64,000 nt of DNA. Origin: Glaciimonas sp. PAMC28666 (GTDB taxonomy: Bacteria; Pseudomonadota; Gammaproteobacteria; Burkholderiales; Burkholderiaceae_D). A model generated the notes under the pieces. The model was not told where the DNA came from, did no database searches, and saw only the letters and a list, made by a program, of their open reading frames with translations. This document shows positions 54,975 to 64,000 of this stretch, in pieces. Where the stretch lies: assembly GCF_016917355.1 (NCBI RefSeq), contig NZ_CP070304.1, positions 4,960,001 through 5,024,000 on the forward strand. Direction: 5' to 3'. Made by a program: the position numbers and the translations under genes. Within the stretch, counting starts at the first letter, position 1. Each line of letters starts with the position of its first letter.

Positions 54975-55994
54975 TTACTTTTCCATATCCGCTGAATACG
55001 TGCCGAGCACGGCCGCACTGTTCAAGCGCGCACGCTGGTATAACGCTTGCTGTGCGACCTCCTTATGGGCGGCTTCGCCACCCCATGCCTGTATGGCTGC
55101 CGCTTGCAGCGCCCGACCATAAGAAAAACTGACGTTCCAGGGATTTTTTCCCTGGGAGTTCATAGCGTTCAGATTGGCGGTCGCTGCCGCATCGGTCTGC
55201 CCCCCCGACAAAAAATTGATGCCTGGAACCGCCGCTGGCACCGTGCGACGCAAACAGGTCAATGTTGCCTGTGCGACCTGCGGCGGTGAAGCTTGCTCTT
55301 TGCACATAGAACCGGGAACCACCATATTAGGCTTAAGGATCATCAATTCGAGCGCCACGCGTTGTGCGTGGAGTGCATGGAAAACTGTGTGTAAAACCCG
55401 CTCAGTAACACTGGCACACGTTTCTATCGTGTGATCGCCATCCATTAATACCTCGGGTTCAACAATCGGCACCAGACCAGCCTCCTGACAAAGTGCCGCA
55501 TAGCGTGCCAATACATACGCGTTAGCCGCGATACCCTGCGCAGATGGCATCCCGGCATCAATCGTCAATACCGCCCGCCATTTGGCAAAACGTGCGCCCA
55601 ACTGCTTGTATTCTGTTAAACGCTTCGACAACCCATCCAGGCCCTCCGTTATTTTCTCACCGGCAAATCCTGGCAACGCCACGGTCCCCATGTCAACCTT
55701 GATACCGGCGATCATACCTTGGGTTTTCAACAAGTCAGGAAGCGGTACACCTACCGTATTTTTTTGCTTAAGGGTTTCGTCGAAGAGAATCACGCCGCTA
55801 ACAAAATCGCTGAGGCCGGGTGTCGAGAACAACAATTCCCGGTAGTCGCGTCTACTCTCCTGCGTGGATACCACATTTACGGCTTTGAAGCGCTTCTCAA
55901 TGGTGCCAACACTTTCATCGGCGGCTAAAATGCCTTTGCCCGGGGCGATCAATTCAGCGACAGTATTTTCAAGGTCTCGTACGGATATCGACAT
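54975..55994 (-). CDS. fba: Fructose-bisphosphate aldolase class I
   Basis: The 339-residue Schiff-base aldolase cleaves fructose-1,6-bisphosphate. Family blocks are ELIAPGKGILAADESVGTIEKRF, KVDMGTVALPGF, EPEVLMDGDH, LELMILKPNMVVPG (with the Schiff-base lysine candidate) and GINFLSGGQTD. The C-terminal sequence is ALYQRARLNSAAVLG. I chose ATG 55994 because GGAGG lies just upstream; the frame from 56060 adds 22 unlike residues. It is a eukaryotic-like class I enzyme, present in a number of proteobacteria alongside class II enzymes. Its neighbours do not form an operon with it. Confidence 0.96.
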   Translation of the reverse strand: MSISVRDLENTVAELIAPGKGILAADESVGTIEKRFKAVNVVSTQESRRDYRELLFSTPGLSDFVSGVILFDETLKQKNTVGVPLPDLLKTQGMIAGIKVDMGTVALPGFAGEKITEGLDGLSKRLTEYKQLGARFAKWRAVLTIDAGMPSAQGIAANAYVLARYAALCQEAGLVPIVEPEVLMDGDHTIETCASVTERVLHTVFHALHAQRVALELMILKPNMVVPGSMCKEQASPPQVAQATLTCLRRTVPAAVPGINFLSGGQTDAAATANLNAMNSQGKNPWNVSFSYGRALQAAAIQAWGGEAAHKEVAQQALYQRARLNSAAVLGTYSADMEK

Positions 55995-56158
55995 ACTTCC
56001 TCCAGGGGTTATATTCGCTTTAAGGCGGTTCATGAACGGAAAGCATTTGCGTTGCGGCATACTCTGGGCAACTTAGGGGCATGCTCCGGGTTTTGCAAAA
56101 AAATGAATCGAACCAATGCGGCCGATGTGACGGTGTAGCGTAGTCATACTAAGCTGCT

Positions 56159-56935
56159 TCAAGTCTGATCCGGTGGCGTGACCGTCTTTGCATTCGCCAA
56201 AATAGTAAAGATATCCATCGGAACCGGAAAAATAATGGTCGAACTTTTATCGCCGGCAATGTTGGTCAGCGTTTGCAGATACCGCAATTGCATGGCTTGC
56301 GGTTGCTGCGCCAGCATTTGCGCCGCTTGCAACAGTTTTTCAGAGGCTTGTAATTCCCCTTCCGCATGAATAATCTTAGCCCGTCGTTCGCGCTCAGCCT
56401 CGGCCTGGCGAGCGATTGCCCGAATCATCGTTTCATTAATATCGACATGCTTTATTTCGACGGTTGACACTTTGATACCCCAGGCATCAGTTTGGGTGTC
56501 CAGCACCTTCTGGATATCCAGGTTGAGTCTTTCCCGCTCGGATAGTAGCTCGTCGAGTTCATGTTTACCCAGCACTGAGCGTAATGTCGTTTGCGCCAGC
56601 TGACTAGTCGCATCGAGAAACTTCACGACCTGAATCACCGATTTTTCGGGATCGACTATCCGAAAATACACCACTGCATTGACCTTCACCGACACATTAT
56701 CACGCGTTATCACATCCTGCGGTGGCACATCAAACACCACTGTGCGTAAATCTGCCCGCACCATTTGCTGCACCACGGGGATCAGCAATACTAACCCGGG
56801 ACCTTTGACCTTCCAAAACCTTCCCAACATAAAGATCACGCCGCGTTCGTACTCGCGCATGATACGTACAGACGAAAGAAGTACTACCACCACAATCAGA
56901 AATACAATGCCACCGAATCCGAAGCCGAGCGTCAT
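56159..56935 (-). CDS. Slipin / SPFH (stomatin-like) membrane protein
   Basis: This 258-residue protein has one N-terminal membrane segment (about 3-25) followed by the SPFH/band-7 domain: [48 protein letters not shown] and [26 protein letters not shown] (typical pieces). A coiled-coil Ala/Glu-rich segment follows ([24 protein letters not shown]). It starts 1 bp after the NfeD stop, a partnership conserved in bacteria and archaea; NfeD is thought to process or anchor the stomatin homologue. It probably organises membrane microdomains. Confidence 0.93.
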   Translation of the reverse strand: MTLGFGFGGIVFLIVVVVLLSSVRIMREYERGVIFMLGRFWKVKGPGLVLLIPVVQQMVRADLRTVVFDVPPQDVITRDNVSVKVNAVVYFRIVDPEKSVIQVVKFLDATSQLAQTTLRSVLGKHELDELLSERERLNLDIQKVLDTQTDAWGIKVSTVEIKHVDINETMIRAIARQAEAERERRAKIIHAEGELQASEKLLQAAQMLAQQPQAMQLRYLQTLTNIAGDKSSTIIFPVPMDIFTILANAKTVTPPDQT

Positions 56936-56936
56936 A

Positions 56937-58367
56937 TCAATCTCCTGGTTTTACTTCATTGATCGGTGCCACCTTCAATATCAAACCGGTCCGCGCAGTC
57001 ACACGCACCCGTTGCCCTTTTTTTAGCGGCAATGCGCTTTGGGCCCGCCATTGCTCACTATGCACACGCGCCCACCCCTCGCTAATGACACCGTCGGACT
57101 GCATATCATGGAGCATGATTCCGGCACTGCCGAGCAATTCTTCGCCGCCGCTGACCACCGGCCGCTGTCTGGATTTGAGCACCGCACTAAATACAAAGTA
57201 GAGAAACAAAGCGGCTATCGCTGCCAGCGCGATGATTAACGGCAACGGAATGCCAAAACCGGGCTGATCGGTATCAATCAACATGGTGGCACCAAAACCG
57301 AAAGCGATAAGGCCGCCAATTCCGACGGCGCCGAAGGTCGGCAAGTAAACCTCGGCCACCAAAAATCCCAGGCCAAGCAGAATCAACCCCAATCCGGCGT
57401 AATTAACGGGCAGCATTTGCAAGGCAAACAAGCCAAGTAACAAAGAAATCGCACCGATGACGCCCGGCAACACGACGCCAGGATTCGTAAACTCAAAAAT
57501 CAAACCGAAAAACCCCACCAACAGCAGCATCAACGCAGTGCCGGGGTCCGTTATCACGGCCAGAAACCGTGTTCTATCATCGAGCTTTATCGTTTGAATC
57601 GCGGCACCGGCCGTATGTAACGTGTGAACCCCGTTGGCAGTATTGATCTGTCGCCCGTCAAGCTGCCGCAATAGATCCGGTACGTTCTGAGCGGTGAGAT
57701 CAATTACTTTCTGCGCCAGCGCTTCATTCGCCGAAAGACTGACAGCCTCCCGCACTGCACGTTCTGCCCATTCGGCATTACGGCCGTGCATCTGGGCCAG
57801 GCCGCGAATATACGCGGCCGCATCGTGCATCTGTTTCCGATGCAATGTACTTTCGTTATCGGATGGCAATGTTGGGTTAGTAGGGCCAGAGCCGCCCATG
57901 GCGTTGGCTGATTTTGCTGGTTGCTGTTGTTGATGCGGTGGCGGCGTCCGGTCCGGTATCCCCACCTGCACCGGGCTGGCCGCGCCTAGATTGGTGCCCG
58001 GTGCCATTGCAGCAATATGGCTGGCGTATAGTATAAAAGTGCCAGCGCTTGCAGCACGGGCGCCTCCGGGTGCAACGAAACCGACCATCGGAACAGGTGA
58101 CGCCAACATGGTCTGGATGATGTGCCGCATCGAAATATCCAGCCCGCCAGGGGTATCTATCTGCAGGATAATTAATTGGGCACCGCTTTTTTGGGCTCCC
58201 AGAATATTGCGGCTGACAAAATCCGCGCTTGCGGGTCCGATCGCCCCCGTCACGGGTATCACCACCACGGGTGCTAAAACAGCAGCAGTGCTGCCAGTCA
58301 CGCCAAAGCCGAAGCTGAGGACGAGCCCGAGGCATATAGCGACAATCTTTTTCAGAAACTTCAGCAT
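56937..58367 (-). CDS. NfeD family serine protease (ClpP-class) membrane protein
   Basis: This 476-residue protein is the long NfeD type with an N-terminal ClpP-like protease domain (about 33-250), several membrane helices (about 265-395) and a C-terminal OB-like NfeD domain (about 405-470). The signal segment is at 1-29. The nucleophile is Ser107 ([10 protein letters not shown]) and a candidate general base is Lys178 (LHRKQM), the Ser/Lys pair known in Pyrococcus 1510-N. A Gln/Pro/Asn-rich insertion (about 140-172) lies between them. The slipin gene follows directly. Confidence 0.92.
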   Translation of the reverse strand: MLKFLKKIVAICLGLVLSFGFGVTGSTAAVLAPVVVIPVTGAIGPASADFVSRNILGAQKSGAQLIILQIDTPGGLDISMRHIIQTMLASPVPMVGFVAPGGARAASAGTFILYASHIAAMAPGTNLGAASPVQVGIPDRTPPPHQQQQPAKSANAMGGSGPTNPTLPSDNESTLHRKQMHDAAAYIRGLAQMHGRNAEWAERAVREAVSLSANEALAQKVIDLTAQNVPDLLRQLDGRQINTANGVHTLHTAGAAIQTIKLDDRTRFLAVITDPGTALMLLLVGFFGLIFEFTNPGVVLPGVIGAISLLLGLFALQMLPVNYAGLGLILLGLGFLVAEVYLPTFGAVGIGGLIAFGFGATMLIDTDQPGFGIPLPLIIALAAIAALFLYFVFSAVLKSRQRPVVSGGEELLGSAGIMLHDMQSDGVISEGWARVHSEQWRAQSALPLKKGQRVRVTARTGLILKVAPINEVKPGD

Positions 58368-58621
58368 GGCGCGAAGTATTAATAGAAAAGGGTTTTGTCT
58401 TCCTTACTGACTATCTCTGTGCCAATCTATTGGCAATCCTAATGCTGCTTCAATAAGACCAACGCACGTCAGAAAATATCCCCAAACTTGCTAAATGGTA
58501 GCAAAAAATCTGTCTTCCCGAGCCCGGCGGCCCAGACTTGTCCAGCCGCAACCCCGCAGATATGCACCGGAATCGGTCCATGGCCGCTCCTTCTTTTCGT
58601 AACGCACACGCCAGATTGAAC

Positions 58622-59341
58622 TCAACTGAAACTACCTGCGAATTGATAGCGATGGCCGGGGTGCCACATAGTAGCAACCGAGGCTATGCCGCCTATGGAT
58701 CTGGTTTTGCGTTTAAGCACCAGACAAGGTTCTTTAAGCTCGATGCCAAGCATCTCGGCGATTGCTTTCGGCGCAATACACGCTTCGATACTGTAATCAG
58801 CGCCTTGTAAGGGCGCGGCGACCATCAGGTACTCATTGGGCGTAATAGCGGAGAAATCCTGAAGGATGTAATCAGGGGCAACCTCAGCGTTAACCCACCG
58901 GTCTTCGACCTGTATCGGAACGTCGTTTTCGAAATGCACGATAACCGAATGAAACAACATTTGGCTGCAGCGGAGTTCAAACTGCTTGGTCATCAACTCG
59001 TTTGCCTTGCAACGCTCGAGGCAATGAAGTTCGCTGCGATGGACGTGTCCCCGCGCCCTGATTTCGTCAGCAATGCTTTTAACTTTTACCAGCGTGGCCT
59101 GATATTTTTGTTGTGCGACATAGGTACCTGAACCCTGAATGCGGTTCAGGATCTGCTCGGATGTCAATTCGCGCAAAGCACGATTGACCGTCATGCGGGA
59201 CACCTCGAACTGCTTGGACAACGCCGCTTCGGTCGGAATGACGTCACCCTCTCGCCAGTGCCCCAACTGGATTTCATGCAGGATGTAATCCTTGATGCGT
59301 CGATAAATGGGTAAATTTGTTTGCTGATCCTGAACCGCCAA
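58622..59341 (-). CDS. hutC: Histidine utilisation repressor HutC (GntR/UTRA)
   Basis: HutC represses the hut genes and is released by urocanate. The product has a GntR winged helix (LPIYRRIKDYILHEI, then TEAALSKQFEVSRMTVNRALREL, quoted in pieces) and a UTRA ligand domain at about 90-235 (VEDRWVNAEVAPDYI). I chose the TTG at 59341, which has an AGGAG site 7 bases upstream and gives 239 residues, close to Klebsiella and Pseudomonas HutC. An ATG at 59401 gives 20 more residues that look non-coding. It is divergent from hutU, with a perfect operator palindrome between them. Confidence 0.88.
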   Translation of the reverse strand: MAVQDQQTNLPIYRRIKDYILHEIQLGHWREGDVIPTEAALSKQFEVSRMTVNRALRELTSEQILNRIQGSGTYVAQQKYQATLVKVKSIADEIRARGHVHRSELHCLERCKANELMTKQFELRCSQMLFHSVIVHFENDVPIQVEDRWVNAEVAPDYILQDFSAITPNEYLMVAAPLQGADYSIEACIAPKAIAEMLGIELKEPCLVLKRKTRSIGGIASVATMWHPGHRYQFAGSFS

Positions 59342-59453
59342 ACCGCTCTCCTGTGGCTCTCTTCCAAGAGTGATAACTAATTCGAATTGGTATTTTATCA
59401 TTAGCGGGATTCCGCTTGATTCACATCGTCAATTTAAATATATATTGACTAAG

Positions 59454-59465
59454 TTGTATATACAA
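59454..59465. promoter_or_regulatory. HutC operator palindrome
   Basis: TTGTATATACAA is a perfect 12-bp palindrome in the hutC-hutU gap, about 97 bp before the hutU start. It contains the TGTATATACA core known for HutC operators in Pseudomonas and enterobacteria (consensus CTTGTATATACAAG). It is well placed to control both divergent genes. Confidence 0.85.
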
Positions 59466-59561
59466 ATTAATATTTAGAAAGCGTACGAACAATCCTTATC
59501 GCAGTGTTATCGCAGCGTTATTTACCCCATCCGGGTTGATTTTTGAGAGAAAAAGACCGCC

Positions 59562-61280
59562 ATGCCTACCTCATCGGACATATCACAACTGGACAACGAC
59601 CCTCGTTACGACGCCAGTCGCACTATTCGCGCTCCGCGCGGTAACGTAAAAGTTTGCAAAAGTTGGCAGACTGAGGCTGCGTATCGGATGCTGCAGAATA
59701 ATCTTGACCCGGAAGTGGCCGAGAATCCCAGGCATCTGGTGGTGTATGGCGGCATTGGTCGCGCGGCACGCAATTGGGAATGCTTCGACAAAATTCTCGC
59801 GGTGCTCAAAGATCTTAACGATGATGAAACCCTGCTGGTGCAATCCGGCAAGCCCGTCGGCGTGTTTAAGACCCACGCTAATGCACCGCGCGTACTGATA
59901 GCCAACTCCAATCTGGTACCTAAGTGGGCCAATTGGGAACACTTCAACGAACTCGACCGCAAGGGCTTGTTCATGTACGGGCAGATGACTGCTGGCAGCT
60001 GGATTTACATCGGCAGTCAGGGCATCATTCAGGGCACCTATGAGACGTTCGTCGAGGCTGGCAAACAGCACTTCAACAACGACTGGCGAGGCCGCTGGAT
60101 GTTAACTGCTGGCCTGGGCGGCATGGGTGGTGCGCAACCGCTGGCGGCGACGCTTGCTGGCGCAGTGTCGCTAACCATTGAGTGCCAGCAAAGCAGTATC
60201 GATTTCCGTCTACGCACTCGTTACCTTGACAAACAGGCCAAGGATATCGACGATGCGCTCGCACTGGTCCAGTATCATTGTGAACGCCATGAGGCGGTAT
60301 CGATCGGGTTATTGGGTAACGTAGCAGATATTCTTCCGGAACTGGTGAAGCGCGCTCAGGCAGACGGCATCAAGCCAGATCTGGTGACCGATCAAACCTC
60401 CGCGCACGACCTGATTAATGGCTATCTGCCTTCTGGCTGGAGCGTGGCCGATTGGAAAAAGGCTCAAAATGATCCGAGTCAGCATATCCGTCTGACTCAG
60501 GAAGCAGCAGCGTCTTGCGCGCGTCATGTGCAAGCGATGCTGGACTTCCATGGCATGGGCATTCAGACCGTCGATTATGGGAATAACATCCGTCAGGTTG
60601 CATTCGATCAGGGCGTGCAAGACGCGTTCGCCTTCCCCGGTTTCGTGCCCGCATATATACGTCCCATGTTTTGCGAAGGCAAAGGGCCATTCCGTTGGGT
60701 CGCGCTGTCCGGCGATCCGGAAGACATTTACAAGACCGATGCCAAGATCAAAGAACTGTTCCCGCAAAATAAACACGTCCATCGTTGGCTCGACATGGCA
60801 CGCGAGCGGATTGCGTTTCAGGGCCTGCCAGCCCGAATTTGCTGGCTTGGCTTAGGCGAACGTCACATCGCCGGCCTGGCGTTCAACGAGATGGTGCGAA
60901 GTGGTGAATTGAAAGCACCGATCGTGATTGGTCGCGATCATCTGGATACCGGCTCGGTGGCTAGCCCTAACCGTGAAACCGAGAGCATGCTGGATGGCAC
61001 CGATGCAGTATCGGACTGGCCGTTGCTGAACGCATTGTTGAATACCGCTGGCGGGGCTACCTGGGTCTCGTTGCATCATGGCGGTGGCGTTGGCATGGGC
61101 TATTCGCAGCATTCCGGCATGGTGATCGTCGCCGATGGCAGCGATGCTGCCGCACAGAGGCTGGCGAACGTGTTGGTGAACGACTGCGGCAGCGGTGTAA
61201 TGCGCCATGCCGACGCCGGCTACGAGACCGCAATCGCTTGTGCGAAACGTCATCATTTAAATCTGCCGATGATTGATTGA
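59562..61280 (+). CDS. hutU: Urocanate hydratase
   Basis: This NAD-dependent lyase converts urocanate to imidazolonepropionate, the second step of histidine catabolism. The 572-residue protein begins near [23 protein letters not shown], and has [43 protein letters not shown] and [15 protein letters not shown], and near the end [20 protein letters not shown] (quoted in pieces). All are diagnostic of HutU. Length is typical (550-570). It leads a hutU-hutI pair under HutC control. Histidine ammonia-lyase hutH is not adjacent. Confidence 0.97.
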   Translation: MPTSSDISQLDNDPRYDASRTIRAPRGNVKVCKSWQTEAAYRMLQNNLDPEVAENPRHLVVYGGIGRAARNWECFDKILAVLKDLNDDETLLVQSGKPVGVFKTHANAPRVLIANSNLVPKWANWEHFNELDRKGLFMYGQMTAGSWIYIGSQGIIQGTYETFVEAGKQHFNNDWRGRWMLTAGLGGMGGAQPLAATLAGAVSLTIECQQSSIDFRLRTRYLDKQAKDIDDALALVQYHCERHEAVSIGLLGNVADILPELVKRAQADGIKPDLVTDQTSAHDLINGYLPSGWSVADWKKAQNDPSQHIRLTQEAAASCARHVQAMLDFHGMGIQTVDYGNNIRQVAFDQGVQDAFAFPGFVPAYIRPMFCEGKGPFRWVALSGDPEDIYKTDAKIKELFPQNKHVHRWLDMARERIAFQGLPARICWLGLGERHIAGLAFNEMVRSGELKAPIVIGRDHLDTGSVASPNRETESMLDGTDAVSDWPLLNALLNTAGGATWVSLHHGGGVGMGYSQHSGMVIVADGSDAAAQRLANVLVNDCGSGVMRHADAGYETAIACAKRHHLNLPMID

Positions 61281-61377
61281 GCGAACCACACCGAAATATA
61301 TTGTGCGCAATGTAAGAATAAAACCAAGCATAAAAAACTTGGCACGCGTGGCACATGCGCTCACATGGAACTGAAAA

Positions 61378-62652
61378 ATGCTCACTGATACCTCTTTAGA
61401 TACCTCTTTAATTTGGGATGGCCTTTGGTTAAACCTCCATATTGCGACGATGGAAGGCACCGGTTACGGTGAGTTATTGGACGGTGCAATTGCCACGTGT
61501 AATGGGAAAATTACCTGGCTGGGCCTGCGTGCCGATTTACCCACTGGATGGGAAAAGCAATCGATAAAACAAGTACATGACTGTCGCGGCGCATGGATGA
61601 CGCCAGGCTTGATTGACTGCCACACACATATCGTGCATGCCGGAAATCGTAGCAACGAGTTCGAAGCAAGACTCAACGGTGCCAACTACGAAGACATCGC
61701 CCGCGCGGGCGGTGGCATAATCTCCACGGTACTCGCAACCCGTGCGGCCAGCGAGGAAGAGTTGTTGCTCCAAAGTCTCCCGCGTGTGCGTAGTCTGCTG
61801 GCCGAAGGGGTGACTACGCTGGAAATCAAATCCGGCTATGGATTAACGCTGGCGGCCGAATCCAGCATGTTGCGTGTCGCCCGGCGGATTGGGGAGTTAC
61901 TTCCTGTCACCGTCAAAACTACTTTCCTCGGCGCGCATGCACTGCCACCGGAGTATGCCGGCCAGCCAGATGCCTACGTCGATGCAATCTGTAACGAGAT
62001 GCTGCCAAGCCTGGTGGCACAAGGATTGGTCGATGCGGTGGATGGCTTCTGTGAAAATATCGGTTTCTCACCAGCGCAGATCGAGCGGGTATTCAAAGCG
62101 GCCGAACGTTTGAATCTGCCGGTCAAATTACATGCAGAGCAACTGTCTGATCAAGGAGGCGCTGCCTTGGTTAGCCGCTTCAACGGTCTATCCGCCGATC
62201 ATCTGGAGTATTTATCCGGTAGCGGTATTGCGCCTATGGCAGAACACGGCACGGTAGCAGTGTTATTACCCGGTGCCTTCTATTTTTTGCGGGAAACCCG
62301 ATTACCCCCGGTTCAAGCTTTACGGGAAGCCAACGTCCCGATTGCCATCGCCACCGACTGCAATCCTGGCACCTCACCGATGACATCCCCGCTATTGGCG
62401 ATGAACCTCGCTTGTACGTTATTTCGCCTCACGCCGCAGGAAGCACTGGCAGGTGTCACAATCAATGCAGCCAAGGCGCTTGGCATGGCGAGCAGTATCG
62501 GTAGCCTGTCGTTAGGGAAGCGTGCTGACTTTGTGCTGTGGGATATCGACCGCCCCGCCGATCTGGCGTATGCAATGGGATTTAACCCGTGTCGTGCCAC
62601 TTTTTTTGCAGGGACATTACGTGACCGGCAGAGTGTGCTGTCAGTGCAGTAA
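61378..62652 (+). CDS. hutI: Imidazolonepropionase
   Basis: The 424-residue amidohydrolase opens the imidazolone ring to give formiminoglutamate. Metal and substrate motifs are [68 protein letters not shown] and [10 protein letters not shown]. The C-terminal block [26 protein letters not shown] is typical. It follows hutU after 97 bp and ends convergent with lipA. The formiminoglutamate-processing gene (hutF/hutG or hutE) is not here, so the last steps must be encoded elsewhere. Confidence 0.97.
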   Translation: MLTDTSLDTSLIWDGLWLNLHIATMEGTGYGELLDGAIATCNGKITWLGLRADLPTGWEKQSIKQVHDCRGAWMTPGLIDCHTHIVHAGNRSNEFEARLNGANYEDIARAGGGIISTVLATRAASEEELLLQSLPRVRSLLAEGVTTLEIKSGYGLTLAAESSMLRVARRIGELLPVTVKTTFLGAHALPPEYAGQPDAYVDAICNEMLPSLVAQGLVDAVDGFCENIGFSPAQIERVFKAAERLNLPVKLHAEQLSDQGGAALVSRFNGLSADHLEYLSGSGIAPMAEHGTVAVLLPGAFYFLRETRLPPVQALREANVPIAIATDCNPGTSPMTSPLLAMNLACTLFRLTPQEALAGVTINAAKALGMASSIGSLSLGKRADFVLWDIDRPADLAYAMGFNPCRATFFAGTLRDRQSVLSVQ

Positions 62653-62716
62653 CAGTTCGGGAAAGCTTTCGTTCTTCTAATCGCCCAGCACCGATCAGCC
62701 GTATTTACATTGCCGT

Positions 62717-63694
62717 TCACGAGTTCGAGAATGTTCCCTCCGATTGTGCGTCTGCATGATATGAAGACCGTACCATCGGGCCCGAGGCCACACGCGTGAA
62801 GCCCAGGCGAATTGCCGTTACCCGTAACGCTTCGAATTCCGCAGGGGTGACGTAGCGTGCAACCGGCAAATGATGGGCGCTCGGTTGCAAATATTGTCCA
62901 AGCGTCAACATATCGACTTGATGTTTCCGCAGATCCTGCATCACCGCTTCGATCTCTTCAAGTGTCTCACCCAAGCCCAACATCAGTCCAGACTTTGTGG
63001 CGACATGCGGATGCTGCTGCTTGAAGCGTTGGAGTAAATCCAATGAATTTTGATAGTCGGCGCCGGGACGCGCTTCACGGTAAAGACGTGGAATAGTTTC
63101 GAGATTATGGTTAAAAACATCCGGAGTCGCCTGACCGAGCACAGCAAGGGCGACATCTATGCGCCCGCGAAAATCCGGCGTGAGAATTTCGATCTTTATT
63201 TTAGGACTCAGCGCCCGCGTCTCTTGAATACAGTCAACAAAATGTGCCGCACCGCCATCGCGTAAATCATCCCGATCAACCGAGGTTATCACCACATAAG
63301 AGAGATCCATCGCCTTGATCGTCCGGGCCAGATTTTTCGGCTCGTCCGCATCAAGGGGGTTGGGTCGACCGTGACCGACATCGCAAAACGGGCAACGCCG
63401 GGTACAAATATCACCCATGATCATAAAGGTCGCGGTACCGCTCTTGAAGCACTCTCCGATGTTAGGACAATTTGCTTCTTCGCAGACGGTATGGAGATGG
63501 TTTTCGCGCAGGATCTCCTTCATGCGCAAGACTTCGCGGGTGCCTGTAAACTGCGCCCGAATCCATGCTGGTTTGCGTAAATATTGCGACGGTTCAGTAG
63601 GAACAATTTTAATCGGGATACGGGCCATTTTTTCTGCACCGCGGAGTTTTTCCCCCGCTTCTACCGGTCGCTGCGCTGCGTTGGATTCGCCCAT
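62717..63694 (-). CDS. lipA: Lipoyl synthase
   Basis: This radical-SAM enzyme inserts two sulfurs into octanoyl groups on lipoyl domains. The 325-residue product has the auxiliary 4Fe-4S cluster motif (Cys71, Cys76, Cys82 in [14 protein letters not shown]) and the radical-SAM motif (Cys97, Cys101, Cys104 in CTRRCPFCD). [20 protein letters not shown] and the C-terminal RSSYHADAQ are also present. I chose ATG 63694, preceded by AGGGGA; the longer frame from 63748 adds 18 residues with no family match. It is co-oriented with a gcvT-like gene, which fits because the glycine cleavage H protein needs lipoate. lipB, its usual partner, is not seen here. Confidence 0.96.
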   Translation of the reverse strand: MGESNAAQRPVEAGEKLRGAEKMARIPIKIVPTEPSQYLRKPAWIRAQFTGTREVLRMKEILRENHLHTVCEEANCPNIGECFKSGTATFMIMGDICTRRCPFCDVGHGRPNPLDADEPKNLARTIKAMDLSYVVITSVDRDDLRDGGAAHFVDCIQETRALSPKIKIEILTPDFRGRIDVALAVLGQATPDVFNHNLETIPRLYREARPGADYQNSLDLLQRFKQQHPHVATKSGLMLGLGETLEEIEAVMQDLRKHQVDMLTLGQYLQPSAHHLPVARYVTPAEFEALRVTAIRLGFTRVASGPMVRSSYHADAQSEGTFSNS

Positions 63695-63798
63695 CAGTAT
63701 TCCCCTAATCATCTTCTCGGCGTTCGGATTGTCTCTTTCCGAATGCAAAATTTGCTATCGTGTTCAAAACGCTCACGCCACGCGAAACAATGAACGCA

Positions 63799-64000
63799 TC
63801 AACCCCGATAATAACGTTGCGCCACGAAAGGCGTTTTGGCGACCACGACCGGGACAGGCTTACCACGCACAATGGCGTCCAGTACAGTCCCGACCGTTGC
63901 ATGCGCAGTATCCACATAACCCATCGCCACCGGCCCGCCGATGGTGGCTCCAAATCCGCCGCTGGTGACTCTTCCGACAACCTCGCCTTTGGTATTCACC
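63799..64000 (-). CDS. gcvT: Glycine cleavage T-protein family (aminomethyltransferase), 3' end only
   Basis: Only the last 66 residues are in the window; the gene continues beyond 64000. The reading VNTKGEVVGRVTSGGFGATIGG followed by AMGYVDTAHATVGTVLD and the ending VVVAKTPFVAQRYYRG fits the C-terminal barrel of GcvT, in which a Val-Thr-Ser-Gly strand and a KxPF(V)xxxYxxG end are conserved in betaproteobacteria. It could also be a related T-protein-like enzyme (dimethylglycine or sarcosine oxidase beta type); GcvT is most likely because lipA is adjacent. Confidence 0.75.
   Translation of the reverse strand, partial: VNTKGEVVGRVTSGGFGATIGGPVAMGYVDTAHATVGTVLDAIVRGKPVPVVVAKTPFVAQRYYRG

Overview
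The window looks like ordinary chromosome from a betaproteobacterium of the order Burkholderiales. An Oxalobacteraceae-type genome (Glaciimonas/Collimonas/Herminiimonas-like) is my inference from gene content and moderate GC, not a database result. I found no insertion sequence, integrase, prophage, CRISPR array or rRNA operon. Coding density is high, with many ATGA-type 4-bp overlaps between genes.

Layout. (1) 1-9000: an RcsB/BvgA-type two-component region. It has the end of one LuxR-type response regulator, a cytochrome b561, and two large paralogous hybrid sensor kinases flanking a second regulator. Three AAGA..TCTT dyads lie in the divergent promoter region, and one closely resembles the enterobacterial RcsAB box. 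(2) 9042-18658: a complete selenocysteine/formate dehydrogenase island: selC (tRNA-Sec), selB, selA, fdhE and the three subunits of a membrane formate dehydrogenase. The catalytic gene has an in-frame UGA followed by a SECIS hairpin. (3) 19215-25996: pentose phosphate genes: transketolase, then an opposing tight operon of 6-phosphogluconate dehydrogenase (short type), zwf, a HAD hydrolase and a glycoamylase-like protein. (4) 26379-30478: trehalose module otsB - GH15 hydrolase - otsA. (5) 30901-42209: a complete L-rhamnose uptake and catabolism locus with the Rhizobium-style gene order rhaRSTPQ-rhaM(U)-rhaK, divergent from rhaD-rhaI. Repeated operator-like sequences lie between the two arms. 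(6) 42238-48051: a mixed set: dodecin, a PQQ-sugar-dehydrogenase-like lipoprotein, a UspA protein, a luciferase-like oxidoreductase, two small proteins and a MipA/OmpV porin. The uspA 3' region carries eleven 13-bp tandem repeats ending at a strong terminator. (7) 48216-58367: long-type 6-phosphogluconate dehydrogenase, a 1630-residue NAD-glutamate dehydrogenase, class I fructose-bisphosphate aldolase, and an NfeD-slipin pair. (8) 58622-62652: hutC divergent from hutU-hutI, with a perfect HutC operator palindrome. (9) 62717-64000: lipA and the 3' end of a gcvT-like gene.

The genes suggest a versatile aerobic heterotroph. Sugars (rhamnose, trehalose, possibly beta-glucans) feed central carbon flux through zwf/gnd/tkt/fba. 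Histidine and glutamate are catabolised to 2-oxoglutarate, formate supplies electrons to the quinone pool through a selenoenzyme, and envelope or redox state is sensed by two phosphorelays. The least explained signals are the 13-bp repeat array after uspA and the AAGA..TCTT dyads between the phosphorelay genes. I found no clear evidence of a wholly new multi-gene system.
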